This document shows, one piece after another, positions 1 to 10,955 of a DNA stretch of 64,000 nt. Position numbers and translations under genes: made by a program. The DNA lies in NCBI GenBank assembly GCA_003013855.2, contig ML058552.1, positions 248,001-312,000 on the forward strand, written 5' to 3'. How positions within the stretch are numbered: position 1 is the stretch's first letter; the number at the start of each line of letters is the position of its first letter. The stretch is from Liriodendron chinense. Its lineage: Eukaryota; Streptophyta; Magnoliopsida; Magnoliales; Magnoliaceae. The notes under the pieces are model-generated. The model saw only the letters and a list, made by a program, of their open reading frames with translations, made no database searches and had not been told where the DNA came from.

Positions 1-167
1 GGATTTTTCCATCCTAACATTCTAACAAGAATTATCAGTATTTATCATATTTGTTCATATCTAACGGTACACTATTGAATCAAATTGCCATACCAAGGCC
101 AAAGAGTTCAGTCACCGCACTTCTAGGCCCACTACCTACACTGTCCGCACGCAACTTTACAAACAGA

Positions 168-693
168 TTGTCACAGAGTGGACAGGCAGATTTCTGGGGG
201 TCTCAGACCGGTCGGCTGACCGGTCTGCTAGAGGCTCCAACCGGTTGAATATTGAGGTAGACGGACTGTTTTTTAAGCAAAACTCACTGGACGTTTTTAG
301 CCGGTCGGCCGATCGGTCGACTGACATGCGGAAGACATTTTTCTTACGTAGTTTCGCGTTGCATGTTTCCAAATCGGAATAGAGTCCTATTTAAACATCT
401 CTTAATCGTGTTAGTATGAATCATAAACAATACATAGGTGCTCTAACACGATATTAGGGTTTTGGAGAGAGCATTGTGAGGTTTGAGTGAGTTTTGTTTA
501 TCTTTGGGATCTACTTGTGGGTAGATTAGCTCTGTATCATCTGAGATTCATAGTGGACGTGTCGCTTTGTGCCGTAGTTTTTTTCCCGCAAGGGTTTTCC
601 ACGTAAGATCTGTTTGTCTTTGCGTTGATTGCTTGTGTGGCTGTGTGGTGATTGGTTTATCTTCTTCGTTGCTTCCGTTAACCGGATTTCCAA
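168..693 (+). mobile_element. Ty1/copia LTR fragment
   Basis: The stretch has no match in the duplicated copy at 3029-4000, so it is an insertion. It ends with the U5 arrangement typical of Tork-type copia LTRs: 'ctttgtgccgtag', a T-run, 'cccgcaagggttttccac', and a final ...ccaata. The copia LTR at 8754-10474 has the same kind of end. The U3 part holds repeated ccggtcggccgatcgg palindromes. Target duplications and a clear 5' TG were not found, so it is probably truncated on the left. Confidence 0.65.
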
Positions 694-696
694 TAG

Positions 697-950
697 GGTT
701 CTCAAGTATAAATAACCTTCTCTCACACCCTATATATACGACCACACGTGACCCTAAACCAAGGTACACACAACTTACGCATCTCGACACCTTTACACTT
801 ATCTTCTACAAGCCCTGACTTAGGCATTGGAGGGGTTTATCAGTGTCTTGCTGCTCACATCTCTTCTTTTTTGTAGGTCCGACGAACGGAGAATGAGGAG
901 GCTATAAGCCAGTGCTCTACCTCAACTTTATCTATCAACCAGATTTCAAC
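697..950 (+). mobile_element. Gypsy-type LTR 3' fragment
   Basis: A 'ttatatatacgaccac' TATA-like stretch is followed about 90 bp later by 'gacttaggcattggagggg' and 'tttttgtaggtccgacgaa'. That is the R/U5 pattern seen in plant Tat/Athila-type gypsy LTRs. The same fragment occurs at 3610-3855, and duplication copy 3 lacks it, so it inserted before copies 1 and 2 separated but is absent from copy 3. Confidence 0.5.
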
Positions 951-1088
951 AACAACACTATGGTTTTTAGCTTGACAAGTGGGCCCATGTTTGATAATCA
1001 AGACTGTTGTTCTGTTGCTTCCAACCAAGAATAGACCACCCACAAAAACTCTTCCTAGATTGCAAGATCCTAGCCACCAGTCTTCTTA

Positions 1089-2934
1089 CAGCTTTATGTC
1101 TACACATGGCATATCTCCTTTAGCCATGAATCTATCACTGGTAGAATGATCACCTCTAATGTTTCAGTCATGTATACGTTCTCCCCGAGCCATTGTAAGA
1201 TTCATGGCTTCTCAACCTACTTTATGTGTGATGCGTCCCTGCTGAAGATGCCGCTTGATCCTCATGATCTATGTGATGGTGCTAATATGTGGTGGATAAA
1301 ACACACATCATAGTGGGTCTCATGCAGTCCTATATATCATCACTAAGGTTGTGTCCCTACATGAAAAATCCACTCCGTCCATCAATTTATTCAACACATG
1401 TTGGAACGTTAGCCAAAAAATCAAGCATATCCAAAACTAGAGTGGTCACACCAAGAAGTTGTTGGGAGAAAGATCCCTTCTCAATTATACACACAACAAT
1501 ATCATAATCAAAAGAAAGCCGAAAAAGATACACACTACAACACAGATATTTACATAGTTCCATTTCAGTGTGTCCACAAATTTATGCCAATCCACTATGC
1601 TTAAAGGCAAAAAAAAAAAAAGAAGCAGCAGTTGATCAAGTACAGTAACAACTCTCTCTCATGACAATATATATTACCCTAAATGAATTAGGGTTTATAA
1701 AATTGCCCTCTAAACCAGACCCCTAAGTAAGGGGCACTGCCCCCTGCAAGCTTAGCGTGGAGCTCGACCTACTAAAGTGCTAGTTACATGAACAATACAC
1801 ATCTGATTATCAAGCTCCATAGATCCCAACGGACACCCAGCATTTAAATCCTCTTGAGCCCACCAAAGTTTTAGATCATGATGATATTCAGTTTGTTCCT
1901 TCATCTTAGTTGATTTGAATGGCATATGAGCATCACAGCGGGCCATAGAAAAGGTTTAAATGGTGGGCGTTCCAATCCCTCTCCATTTCTTGTGGTGTGG
2001 CACACTTGAGCTTTGGACCATCTACTTAATTTTAAGGATGAACTCCTAACAAAATCTGGAGCAAACAATGGACAGCGTTAATGTCATGTACTCACCATGG
2101 TGGTCCCATCGCGCTTTCTGTTGCAGGAAATTTGTAGTGGAGCCATTTCGATGTAGTTCGGCTAAAGATCCAGCGTGCGTTCACTTCTGTCACAAAGTAT
2201 TACTTTGGTGAGTCGTCTATATATGGTCATTGTGGCACACATGCATGCTGAACTTGAATGTGAAAAACAGGGGCATTATTGTGAATGAAGTATAACCTAA
2301 AACATTAACTGTTCAAACTGTTGACACTTGGCTTAGCATGACCCAAACCAATGGGTGAGATGCCACCACATATAAGCACACTCGTACCGAAGCTAGCAAA
2401 CAAATCTCTCTCAATAAGAAAAAGGATCAGTACGATCACATAAACCTGGATGAAGGGGAAAAACAAATATCAGCTTGATCCAAAACTTTTGCAGCCTATC
2501 AATGGTAAATCAACACTGTTTCCTATGGTATGGGCCACCTGATAATTGGATCCGTTTCATTTTTCGGACGGTGTGGATACATAATACATACATCAAGGTG
2601 GGCCGCACTGTCTTGGGTGAGGCTTGGGGTCGGTCTTAATCTGCTCTCCTCTCCATCACCCCCACACAGCTCAGTGGACTGGTGTAGGGACGCAGATTCA
2701 GTAGGTAGACCCTCACCATCCTAAATGATGACGTGGTGACAGGAGGATATTTGATTGGTGGAGTGGTACTCTAATACTGACTGACTGGTGAGGTCGTATT
2801 CTTACAGCCCGTGTCAATAGTATTAGGTACGCGTGGTCAATAGGATTGGGTCATGTGGTGCTATGAGATGGGCCTTGGTCAAGTACTTGAGCACGGTTTG
2901 AGAGTTGACCAGCACTGTCAAGCTGCATACCTTG
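1089..2934. other. Intergenic, foldback-MITE debris
   Basis: No gene is supported. Positions 1800-2060 and 2525-2615 are diverged pieces of the abundant GGGCCCACC foldback family (see 25340-25823). Recognisable phrases are 'cccaccaaagttttagatca', 'tggtgggcgttcca' and 'acatacatcaaggtgggcc'. The short ORFs here have no recognisable domains. Confidence 0.6.
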
Positions 2935-3479
2935 TGTGGGCCCACCTATAATTATATGGTCCAATCAAATCTTATCACTTGTTGATTTATAGTCAAAAAT
3001 GGCTAAGAACCAATAGTTAATTATCTAATAGATTTTTCCTTTCTAATACTCTATCCGAGAATTATTCCTATTTATCAAATTTGTTCTTATCTAATAGTAT
3101 GCTATTTGAATCAAATGGCCACAGCAAGGCTAGAGGGTCCGGTCACCGCGCTTCTAGGCCCACTGCCCACACCCTCCGCACGCAACTTTACAAGCAGAGC
3201 ACGTGACAGCTGGTAAATGTGAGGGATGTTTGGGAATTGAATAACATGGGCTCCACCAGAGTAATTACCTGGTACAACATTCAAGCCCACGCACTCATCA
3301 AGTGGGCCATCCGTGCAAAGAAATTATGAATGGTTTAAAAAAGAAAGAAACTTGCAAACGTCCACATTTAACTGGGGTCCACTCGATTAGCTGACCAACC
3401 GGATTTTTTGCCTTGGCCCCCTTTATGATGAACCCCACCTTATGCACCACTCAGATATTGTACGTGCTCGATACTCTAA

Positions 3480-3856
3480 ACCGGGGGCGAATCTCATCTA
3501 ATCCATATGAGATAAGGATCCAACCTTTTCAGCTGAAGATCACTCTAACATATTCGAGATAAGAATTCTGCCAAATCAAAAACCCTCCAGCTTAGCGTGT
3601 TGGGATTCTCAGGTATAGATAACCTTCTCTCACACCTTATATATACGACCACACATGACCCTAAACCAAGGTACATATAGCTTACGCATCTCGACACCCT
3701 TACACTTATCTTCTACAAGCCTTGACTTAGGCATTGGAGGGGTCTATCAATGCGGTGTTGCTCGCATCTCTTCTTTTTGGCAGGTCCGACGAAATAGAAT
3801 GAGAAGAAGGCTATAAGCCAGTGCTCTACCACAACTTTATCTATCTGCCAGATTCC
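3480..3856 (+). mobile_element. Gypsy-type LTR fragment in duplication copy 2
   Basis: Copy 3 passes directly from 'cctctaaacc' to 'aatactatggcttttag' at 23930-23956, so about 375 bp here is extra. It contains a TATA-like 'ttatatatacgac' and the LTR-like run 'gacttaggcattggagggg...ttggcaggtccgac'. It is the same element as 697-950. Confidence 0.6.
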
Positions 3857-4845
3857 AACAACAACACTATGGTTTTTAGTTTGACAAGTGGGCCCATGTT
3901 TGACAATCGAGACCGTTGTTCTATTGTTTCCAACCAGGAATAGACCACCCACAAAAACTCTTCCAAGATTGCAAGATCCTAGCCACCAGTCTTGATCGCT
4001 TTGTTGAATGTGGACCATCAATCTATTTCTTTCTTGCAGCATCTATTTATAGGCCACAAAATCTAAATGTTAGGATTTGTCCAACGGTCTGGATTAATGA
4101 ATGATGGCCCCACTTGTCAAAACTCAAAACACGAGTATACTATGCAAAACCACCTTTAATACTGAGATGGGCCCCACCAGTTTATCCCATTCGTTTGCTT
4201 ATGTTGATTAAGAGGGACGAGAAACGCTTTTCATTATCGTATCTTCCTCTCGTTCACACACAGCCTGCAAAATGATTTACTCGAGGAAACGAGGATGTGT
4301 CCAGTTAGTCAGGACGAACCAGTTTTGGTTAATTGCGACCATCACCGTACACGTGGCTATTTCGAGATTGTTCATCATGTTGGCCATTACCTTAGATGTT
4401 GGGCTATCAATGGGCCGGGCCAAGGTCATTTTAAATCATGACGGGCCAAAACAAATAGGCTCGAGCTAGGCAGGGCTTGTGACGGGTCCCAACAAACGAG
4501 CCCAAGCCCATCCCAGCGTACGATAGGACAGACAAATGGGCCTGAGCCCGATCTGAGCCACACACTTTTGTGCAAGACCTGGTCTTTTGTTTAGTTGGAC
4601 CCCATCATGCATAATACATGAAAAAGTGTTCTTGAACCCCTAATTCGCCAGATTTGAGCAACACTGTTGGGCTCATAGACAGAGCTCTAGATTAATCTGA
4701 CTAATAACCGGGCTTAAATTTTAGGCCTGACCCACCCTGGGCTTATATCTAAAAGCACTCTGATCAAGTAATCTTGACCATCCAATTAATGGCTAATAAA
4801 TGAACGGTTAGAAGTAAACAGTGAGTGGTCAAAAAGGGAAACGGA

Positions 4846-5356
4846 TTGGTTAGTGACCCTGCCACTAGCCAATGGCTAGTGGTCAGTGCTCTGTGGACCC
4901 CACCATGATGTATGTGTTTCAACCATGTCGTCCATACTTTTTTCTAGATCAATTTATGGTATGAGTCCAAAAATGAGGTAGATCCAAATCTCAAGTGGGT
5001 CACACAGTGTTGATTGAACTGCCACCATTAAAAACTTCCTCGGGCCACAAAAGTTTTGGATCAAGCTGATATTTGTTTTTCTCCTTCGTCCAGGTACATA
5101 TGACCTAATCAACAAGTTGGATGTCAAATACGCATTACAGTGGGCCCTAGGAGATTTTTAACGGTGGACATTCAATCATTAATGTTTTCCCCTGGTGTGG
5201 TCCACCTGAGTTTTAGATCTGGTTCATTTTTTGGTTCAAGCCCTTAAATGATCCGTAAAAAATAGATGGATGGATTGGATAAAACACATACATCATAGTG
5301 GGACCCACATAGCACCGACCACTAGCCACCTGGCTAGTGGCAGTGACACTAGCCAA
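4846..5356. mobile_element. Foldback MITE with long TIRs (MULE-like)
   Basis: The left end starts ttggttagtgaccctgccac and the right end, reverse-complemented, ttggctagtgtcactgccac. The match continues imperfectly for about 45 bp through 'tagccaatggctagtggtca'. The interior is the GGGCCCAC foldback consensus. The site is empty in duplication copy 3 near 24630. No convincing target duplication was found. A non-autonomous Mutator-like origin is inferred from related copies with 9-bp duplications. Confidence 0.75.
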
Positions 5357-5519
5357 ACCACGTCCGTCAGAAAGGGAGAATCACATGGCTAGTATTATCT
5401 TCTTAGTACGATTTTCAGAATAACCATAGGCGTATGCTTAAGGCCTTCGAGTCGGAACTTTTTAAATGGTGTAAAACTGGCAGAGGAAGTGTAATAGGTG
5501 TCACCTTTACCAAAATGAG

Positions 5520-5995
5520 GTGAGTGGATTAGCTGTTACCCTTACCGTGGGGCCCACCTTGATGATTTGTCATATATCCACGCCATCCATCCGTTTTTCC
5601 ATCCCACTTTAGGACGTTGGTCTCAAAAATTAAGCAGATATAAATCTCAGATGGACCACACCACAGGAAACAGTCACCATCAACAACTTCCTAGGGCCCA
5701 CCCTAATATTAATTTTCCATCCAACCTTTTATAGGGTCAAACAGACCTGGATGGAGAGAAAATACAAAGACCAGCTTGATCTAAAACTTCTACAGCCCAC
5801 AATTTTATTTTAATGGTCATTCACCGCTGTTTACAGCATTGCGGTCCACCTGAGATTCGTATTTGCTTAAATTTTGTAATCACATCCTAAAATGAGCTGG
5901 AAAAACGGATGGACGGAGTGGATATGTGATAAGGTGGGCCCTGCATGATACGGGACCCACTAAGGTGTTAATCAGGTATTACCCATTCCGCTCCC
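5520..5995. mobile_element. MULE-type foldback MITE
   Basis: Flanking sequence reads CAAAATGAG on the left (5511-5519) and CAAAAATGAG on the right, a 9-bp target duplication with one added A. The TIRs begin g(t/g)gagtggattag. The same element occupies the equivalent site in copy 3 (25340-25823), so it was inserted before the duplication. Confidence 0.8.
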
Positions 5996-6272
5996 CAAAA
6001 ATGAGTCCAACAACCGTCCAAACAAAATGATAGGAATTTGCATCCCGCTTAAGAGTCAAGTTGGTAATTGGGCCCTCATCAAGGGGAAGACTTGGCTTTG
6101 AGTCTTCCTAAAACTGACAATTTTTCTTTGTAACATATGCCCCGTTTTCCAAATCTTTGTAAAAAAAAATTTAAAATAAAGATTAAAAAATGATGAAAAG
6201 AATAGTAGGAATAAAAAGAAAATTAAAAGGTGGACTAAAGGTCATCCTTCGAAGCCTTCCCTTCCGCCTTTA

Positions 6273-6912
6273 GGGCCTGTTTGGTTGCAGAACCCGGATT
6301 CTAGAGAAAATCTAGATTCTACTATTGGAATCCAAAATTGTAGAAACTAAAGTGGAACCAGGTTTCATCTGTAACTTGTTGTTTGATTGAAAACGGTGCA
6401 ATCCAGATTGTGTTCCAACCGTTGCTCGTGGCATGGCCCACTTGGGCTTTGGATCCACCTACCCCTGGCCTATTATAGTCCCGCAAGAAAGATGGCCAAG
6501 TTGGATGGCAAATAAACATTATAGTGGGCCCTAGGAAGTTTTTAATGGTGGACGTTCAATCAACATTGTTTTCCTGTGGCGTGGCCCACTTGAGATTTAG
6601 ATCTGCCCCTTTTTTGTCCCATGCCCTTAATAGAGATTTCAAAACTAATGGACCTTGGAGATATAAAACATATACAACATATATGTACAACACATACATA
6701 GAGGTAGTGACGCTCACTTCCGCCTCTTTTCCCTTTCATAGAAACGGTCGCCCACACCGTTTCCACTAATCCCGATTCCACTCAATTTAGTTTTCCAAAC
6801 AAAATCCTCTTTGGCTGGAACTTGCCACCAAACACCCTAGTTAAAATTGGATTCTGCTAGAATCCAGATTTTAAGCTGGAAACGGGTTTCCAGATGCCAA
6901 CCAAACAGGCCC
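6273..6912. mobile_element. PIF/Harbinger (Tourist-like) MITE
   Basis: The TIR GGGCCTGTTTGGTTG occurs at the left end and its complement at the right end. The element is flanked by the 3-bp duplication TTA at 6270-6272 and 6913-6915. The uninterrupted site is visible in copy 3 near 26462 ('cgcttttagaaccttcaac'). The centre (about 6410-6640) carries a piece of the GGGCCCAC foldback family, so the element appears to have captured or received another repeat. Confidence 0.9.
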
Positions 6913-7105
6913 TTAAAACCTCCAACTTATGCCAACTCACTTATTTTAAATTGTGCAGTTCTTAGTTTTCATTACACATTATCAAACCATATAAATATGA
7001 TCTCCCTAATCTTATTATCATTACCTTAAATGCATTTATTTTTTATTTTATTTTTTCTTGTTTTGCCACTCATCCATATTCTGCTTATCATCTTCATTTC
7101 AATTT

Positions 7106-8753
7106 TACTTTTTCGGAGGCTCTAGATGATGTAGATGCTGAAAAGTAGAAGACGGAGATGCATAATAAGATGAACTCCTTATACGAAAATGAGACGTGAG
7201 AGCTGGTGGAGCTTCTCATAGATCGCAAAGCGATCAAGTGTAAGTAGATCTTCAGGAAGAAATAGGATAGGTTCAAGGCAAGGTTGATAGTAAAGGAATA
7301 TACTCAAAGAGAAGGTGTCAACTTCAATGAAATCTTCACGCTTGTGGTGAAGCAAGTATCTATCAAGTTCGTGTTGACACCAGTTGCCCAATATGATCTC
7401 GAGCTGGAATAGATAGATGTGAATAGTACTTTTCTATATGGAGAATTGGAAGAGCAGATTTACATGAAGCAGAGAAAATGTTATGAAATACAAAGAGTAG
7501 AGAATAAGTTTTGTAGACTGAGGAGGTCGTTATATGACCTGAAACAGTCGCCTAGGCAGTGGTACAAGAAATTTAATTCTTTCATGATGAGTTAGCGATT
7601 TACTAGGAGTGAGTATGATCATTGTGTCTACTTCAAAACATTAAGTGATGGAAAGTTCATTATACTGGTATTATATGTTGATGGCATGCTTATCGTCAGT
7701 CATAACATATCTAAGATCCATATATTGAAGACTCAGCTATTATGAACATTTAAGATGAAAGATTTGGGAGCCGCAAAGAGGGTTCTCGGCACTGATATAC
7801 ATAGATACAGGAAAAGGAGTAGGCTTTGGTTATCTCAGAAAGAATAACTTGAGAATGTATTGGTGAAGTACGGGATGGATAAGGCAAAGTCGATTGGCGT
7901 TCCCCACGTGACTCATTTTAAGCTTTCTTCAGAGCAGTGTCTTGAAACAGAAGAAGAAATGCAAGTTATGTCTCGTGTGTTTTATTCGAGCGCAGTTGGC
8001 AACTTAGTGTATGTTATTGTCTGTATGAGACCAGATATTTCACATGCGGTGGGTGTTGTTAGTAGATTCATGTCTAACCCTCATAAGTAACACTAGGAGG
8101 TTGTGAAATGGCTACTTCGGTATATCAAGATACGCAGGACTACGTCTTGACATTTAAGAAATCAAGGGACAAGTTGGTAGAATATGTGGATTTTGATTAC
8201 ATGAGTAGTGTGGATAGTAGGAGTTCAATTTTCTATTACTCGTTTGTATTAGCAGGTGGAGCAATCAATTGAATGTTGAAGCTTCAATTTATGGTGGCTC
8301 TTTCTGCAATAGAAGTTGAGTATATAGCAATAAGAAAAGCATTCAAGGAAGCGGTTTAGTTGAGGGGCATAATAAATCAATTGGTGCTTCAGTAAGAAGT
8401 CGTGCCGGTTAATTGTGACAAGGCAAGCATGATCAATTTAGCAAAGAACTTGATTTCCTATTCTACAACTAAACATATTAATGTTCGTGATCATTTTATC
8501 CGACAGGTGCTTGAGGAAGGTGGTGTGACTCTTAAGAAAATCCACACAAGAGTGAATCCAGTAGACATGCTTACCAAGGTGGTTCCTACAGAAAAGTTCA
8601 AGTTCTATGCGACTTCTTTGAGTCTGGCAAAGATAAAGTAAAGACGGGGTGTGCACGAGAAGTGGTGATAGTGGAACTATGATAGAGATGAAGTAGAGAT
8701 GGAGGATCGAGCATGGTGTGGTGTAACATGAAGATTAGAAGCATGATGGAGAT
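7106..8753 (+). pseudogene. Ty1/copia pol remnant (RT-RNase H), 5' truncated
   Basis: Conceptual translation shows reverse transcriptase and RNase H of a copia element in order. Recognisable pieces are SLYDLKQSPRQWYKKF near 7530, the active-site region LYVDGMLI near 7670 (normally YVDDML), NLVYVIVCMRPDISHAVGVV near 8010, and KHINVRDHFIR near 8475. The C-terminus ends at a stop at 8639-8641. Gag, protease and integrase are missing and several in-frame stops interrupt the region, so it is dead. Only 7860-8090 and 8402-8641 stay open. A purine-rich atgatggagat tract precedes the LTR at 8754. The left junction cuts into the duplicated sequence of copy 2. The lineage looks like Tork/TAR, inferred from motif style only. 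Confidence 0.85.
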
Positions 8754-9033
8754 TGTTCAAAATCAAATGCCTCAAATCTAAGCTGAAATAGGTCCATCGA
8801 TCAATCGACCACCCTGGTCAATTGATTGAATCTCTAGACAGTTTTGTGCAAGTTCGATCGATCGAACTTGCTTGGTTGATCGATCGACTAATCAATCAAT
8901 GCCACTCGATCGATCGACCGACCGATCGACGATTTGCACAGTTTTGCGTGTTTTTATTGTTTTGTTTCTAATTCGGATTTAGTGTTATGTAAACACTTGT
9001 AATTGCAGGATTAGAAAAGCTAAGACATCATGT

Positions 9034-10231
9034 TGTTGAATAAAGTTGGTCGTTGAAGAAGTATAAAAGATATGCGACCAGCGAGCGTCTCTCAATAAAA
9101 GTTGTGACCAAACCATCTGACAAGCGAGCCTTCCTGCTCACATCTTGTATATCACTCAAACCTACGACCGCCTATAAGCCCCCGTCATGCGAGCAACTCT
9201 GCTCTTGGTCGACAAACAAGGCCATCGACAAGTGCGAGCAGCTCTGCTCTTAGTCGTTGACTGCCCTCTGGAAGTAGTATACTCGTCGGAGGCAATACAC
9301 TCGTCGAGGACAGTATACTCGTCGAGGGCAGTATACTCGTGCCCCCGCCATCTGAGCAGCCCTCGTCATCTGAGTAGCTCCCGTCATATGAGCATCCCCC
9401 ACCATATGAGCAGCCCCTGTCATATGAGCAGCTCTCATCATGGGAGCAGCCCCCGTTATGCGAGCAACTCTGCTCATGGTTAACAAATGAGGCCATCTAC
9501 GAGTGCGAGCAGCTCTGCTCTTGGTTCGTTAAGTGGGGAGACCCCCATTATGTGAGCAACTCCCGTCATGTGAGACGTCGAGGGCAGTATAATCGTTGGG
9601 GGCAGTACACTCGTTGAGAGCAGTATACTCGTCGAGGACAGTATACTTGTCGGTGGCAATATACTCGTCGAGGGCAGTACATTCGTCGGGGGCAGTACAC
9701 TCGTCGGGAGTAATACACTCATCGAGGACAGTACACTTGTCGAGGGCAGTACACTCGTCGGAACCAGAGTAGTCTCTGGTATCTGGTAGGGACGTCCCTT
9801 GTCTCATAGTACCAGCAGCCCATATAGGCCGGTTTTGGCTTATTTCTATTCGTAGCTCCGAACATCTCCATCAAAAGACGTAATCAGCTAGAAGTCTAAA
9901 GTGGTTAAGTCATTCCCTTATCTTAGGATTAACAAGATAAGCACCTTATTTCCTGAAATCAACAGTGATCTTAACAACTTGTGTAACGGACTGGATCACC
10001 CAGATCTGTATAAATAGATAGCCCCACAGATGATAAAGGTATACAATCTCTAAGCCTACGTTCCACACTTCATCTTACTATCAAGTCATCTCTGACTTAA
10101 GCTTTAGAGGGCCAACGGCCAAGCGCCGACCATCCTTAGTTTTCTTCTTTGGCTTTTAGGTGTGGAGGAGAGCTCACTTTGAAGAAGGCATATAATTTGA
10201 AGGAACCTGTTACCAGAATCTGACGTCAACA
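9034..10231 (+). mobile_element. Solo gypsy-type LTR
   Basis: The 1,198-bp unit begins TGTTG and ends CAACA. It is flanked by perfect 5-bp duplications CATGT at 9029-9033 and 10232-10236. There is no internal region, so it is a solo LTR left by recombination. A TATA-like 'gtataaatag' lies near 10009, followed by 'tctgacttaagctttagaggg' typical of R/U5 in plant gypsy LTRs, which suggests plus orientation. The U3 part is built of 18-bp minisatellites. Confidence 0.9.
9262..9765 (+). repeat. 18-bp minisatellite arrays in the solo LTR
   Basis: There are three blocks. About 4 units of cagtatactcgtcgaggg lie at 9262-9345, about 7 units of cagcccccgtcatatgag at 9345-9475, and about 10 units of the first type at 9577-9765. 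The 18-bp period equals six codons, so long ORFs appear in several frames on both strands. These ORFs are artefacts. Confidence 0.85.
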
Positions 10232-10474
10232 CATGTATTAAGGTTTGAGAGAGTTTTGGAAAGAGAAAAGTTAAGATTTTTTCTTGGAGACTTTGATCCA
10301 GGTAAGTTTCATCTCTTGTAACTTTTGATTCATAATGCATTAATTACTTTGTGCCGTGGTTTTTTCCAAAAGGTTTTTCCACATAAATTCATATTGTTCT
10401 CTTATGTTGATTTATTTGTGGGATTATGTGTGCTTTGCCTGATTCTACTTTGTGTGTTTCCGCGAGTCCCAATA

Positions 10475-10950
10475 ATGTATCCTATAAGGAAAACCAGGCA
10501 CCTAGAATTTTTTGTATGAATGACCAGAACCGTAAAGGCGGTTGTCTACCTTACGATGCATGACTAGCAAATGCAGGGCATGCTCGACTCACAACGTGTG
10601 GAGGAAGCCTCATTGAAGAATTACCATTATTGGACTCTTACTTAGCCAAAGACCATACCAGAGGATGCTTGCTAGAAAATTGTTGTTTGAGGACTCATGT
10701 TTTACATTCAAAATACATGCGTGGCACCCCCAAATGCTATAAAATCAAACTCAGATAATAGGAAGCTATCTAAAGCTTGAGATGTCGTCATTAACATTGA
10801 TGTATTGCTTAAAGGAATTTAGATCCTAATATAACATATTACGATAAGACGACTACATAATTGAAAGACTACTTGCGGAAGCTACGAAGTCTTACGCATA
10901 GCAACTGCCTCAGCCAAGCTTATAAAAGCATGACAAAAAAAAAAAAAAGC
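10475..10950. other. Intergenic, no recognised feature
   Basis: This is unique-looking sequence between the copia LTR and the gypsy element. It ends in a run of 14 A followed by gc and the target site TCGGG. No ORF of interest. Confidence 0.6.
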
Positions 10951-10955
10951 TCGGG

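Larger units (their letters stand above)
1..1088 (+). repeat. Segmental duplication, copy 1 (partial)
   Basis: Positions 1-170 match 3029-3197, and 697-1088 match 3610-4000, in the same order and orientation. Landmarks are the shared cttctaggcccactgcc-type stretch and the block giving 'gacaagtgggcccatgttt'. Between the two matching parts this copy carries a copia LTR fragment (168-693) where copy 2 has about 410 bp of its own sequence. The copy is cut off by the window start. No coding capacity was recognised in it. Confidence 0.85.
2935..7105 (+). repeat. Segmental duplication, copy 2
   Basis: This block is collinear with 23570-26690 over its whole length and with 1-1088 at its left end. 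Shared landmarks include 'caccactcagatattgtac', 'ggtctggattaatgaatgat', the MULE MITE at 5520-5995, and the tail 'caactcacttatt...tgttttgccac'. Insertions private to this copy relative to copy 3 are 3480-3856 (LTR fragment), 4846-5356 (MITE) and 6273-6912 (Harbinger MITE). A copia fragment interrupts the block at about 7106. No gene was recognised inside. Confidence 0.85.
8754..10474 (+). mobile_element. Copia 3' LTR, split by a solo LTR
   Basis: The LTR starts TGTTCAAAATC just after a purine-rich PPT. It is interrupted at 9034 by another LTR and resumes at 10237. It ends around ...gagtcccaata at 10474, after the U5-like 'ctttgtgccgtggtttttt' and 'aggtttttccacataa'. Joined, it is about 520 bp. 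The U3 contains repeated tcgatcgatcga palindromes at 8795-8935. The 3' boundary is approximate because no 5' LTR is present for comparison. Confidence 0.7.

Noticed and set aside
9185..9807. Several overlapping 80-103-aa ORFs on both strands rich in TSILPP- or SYDGGC-like repeats
   Set aside because: They are translations of 18-bp minisatellites in a solo LTR; the period divisible by three keeps all frames open.
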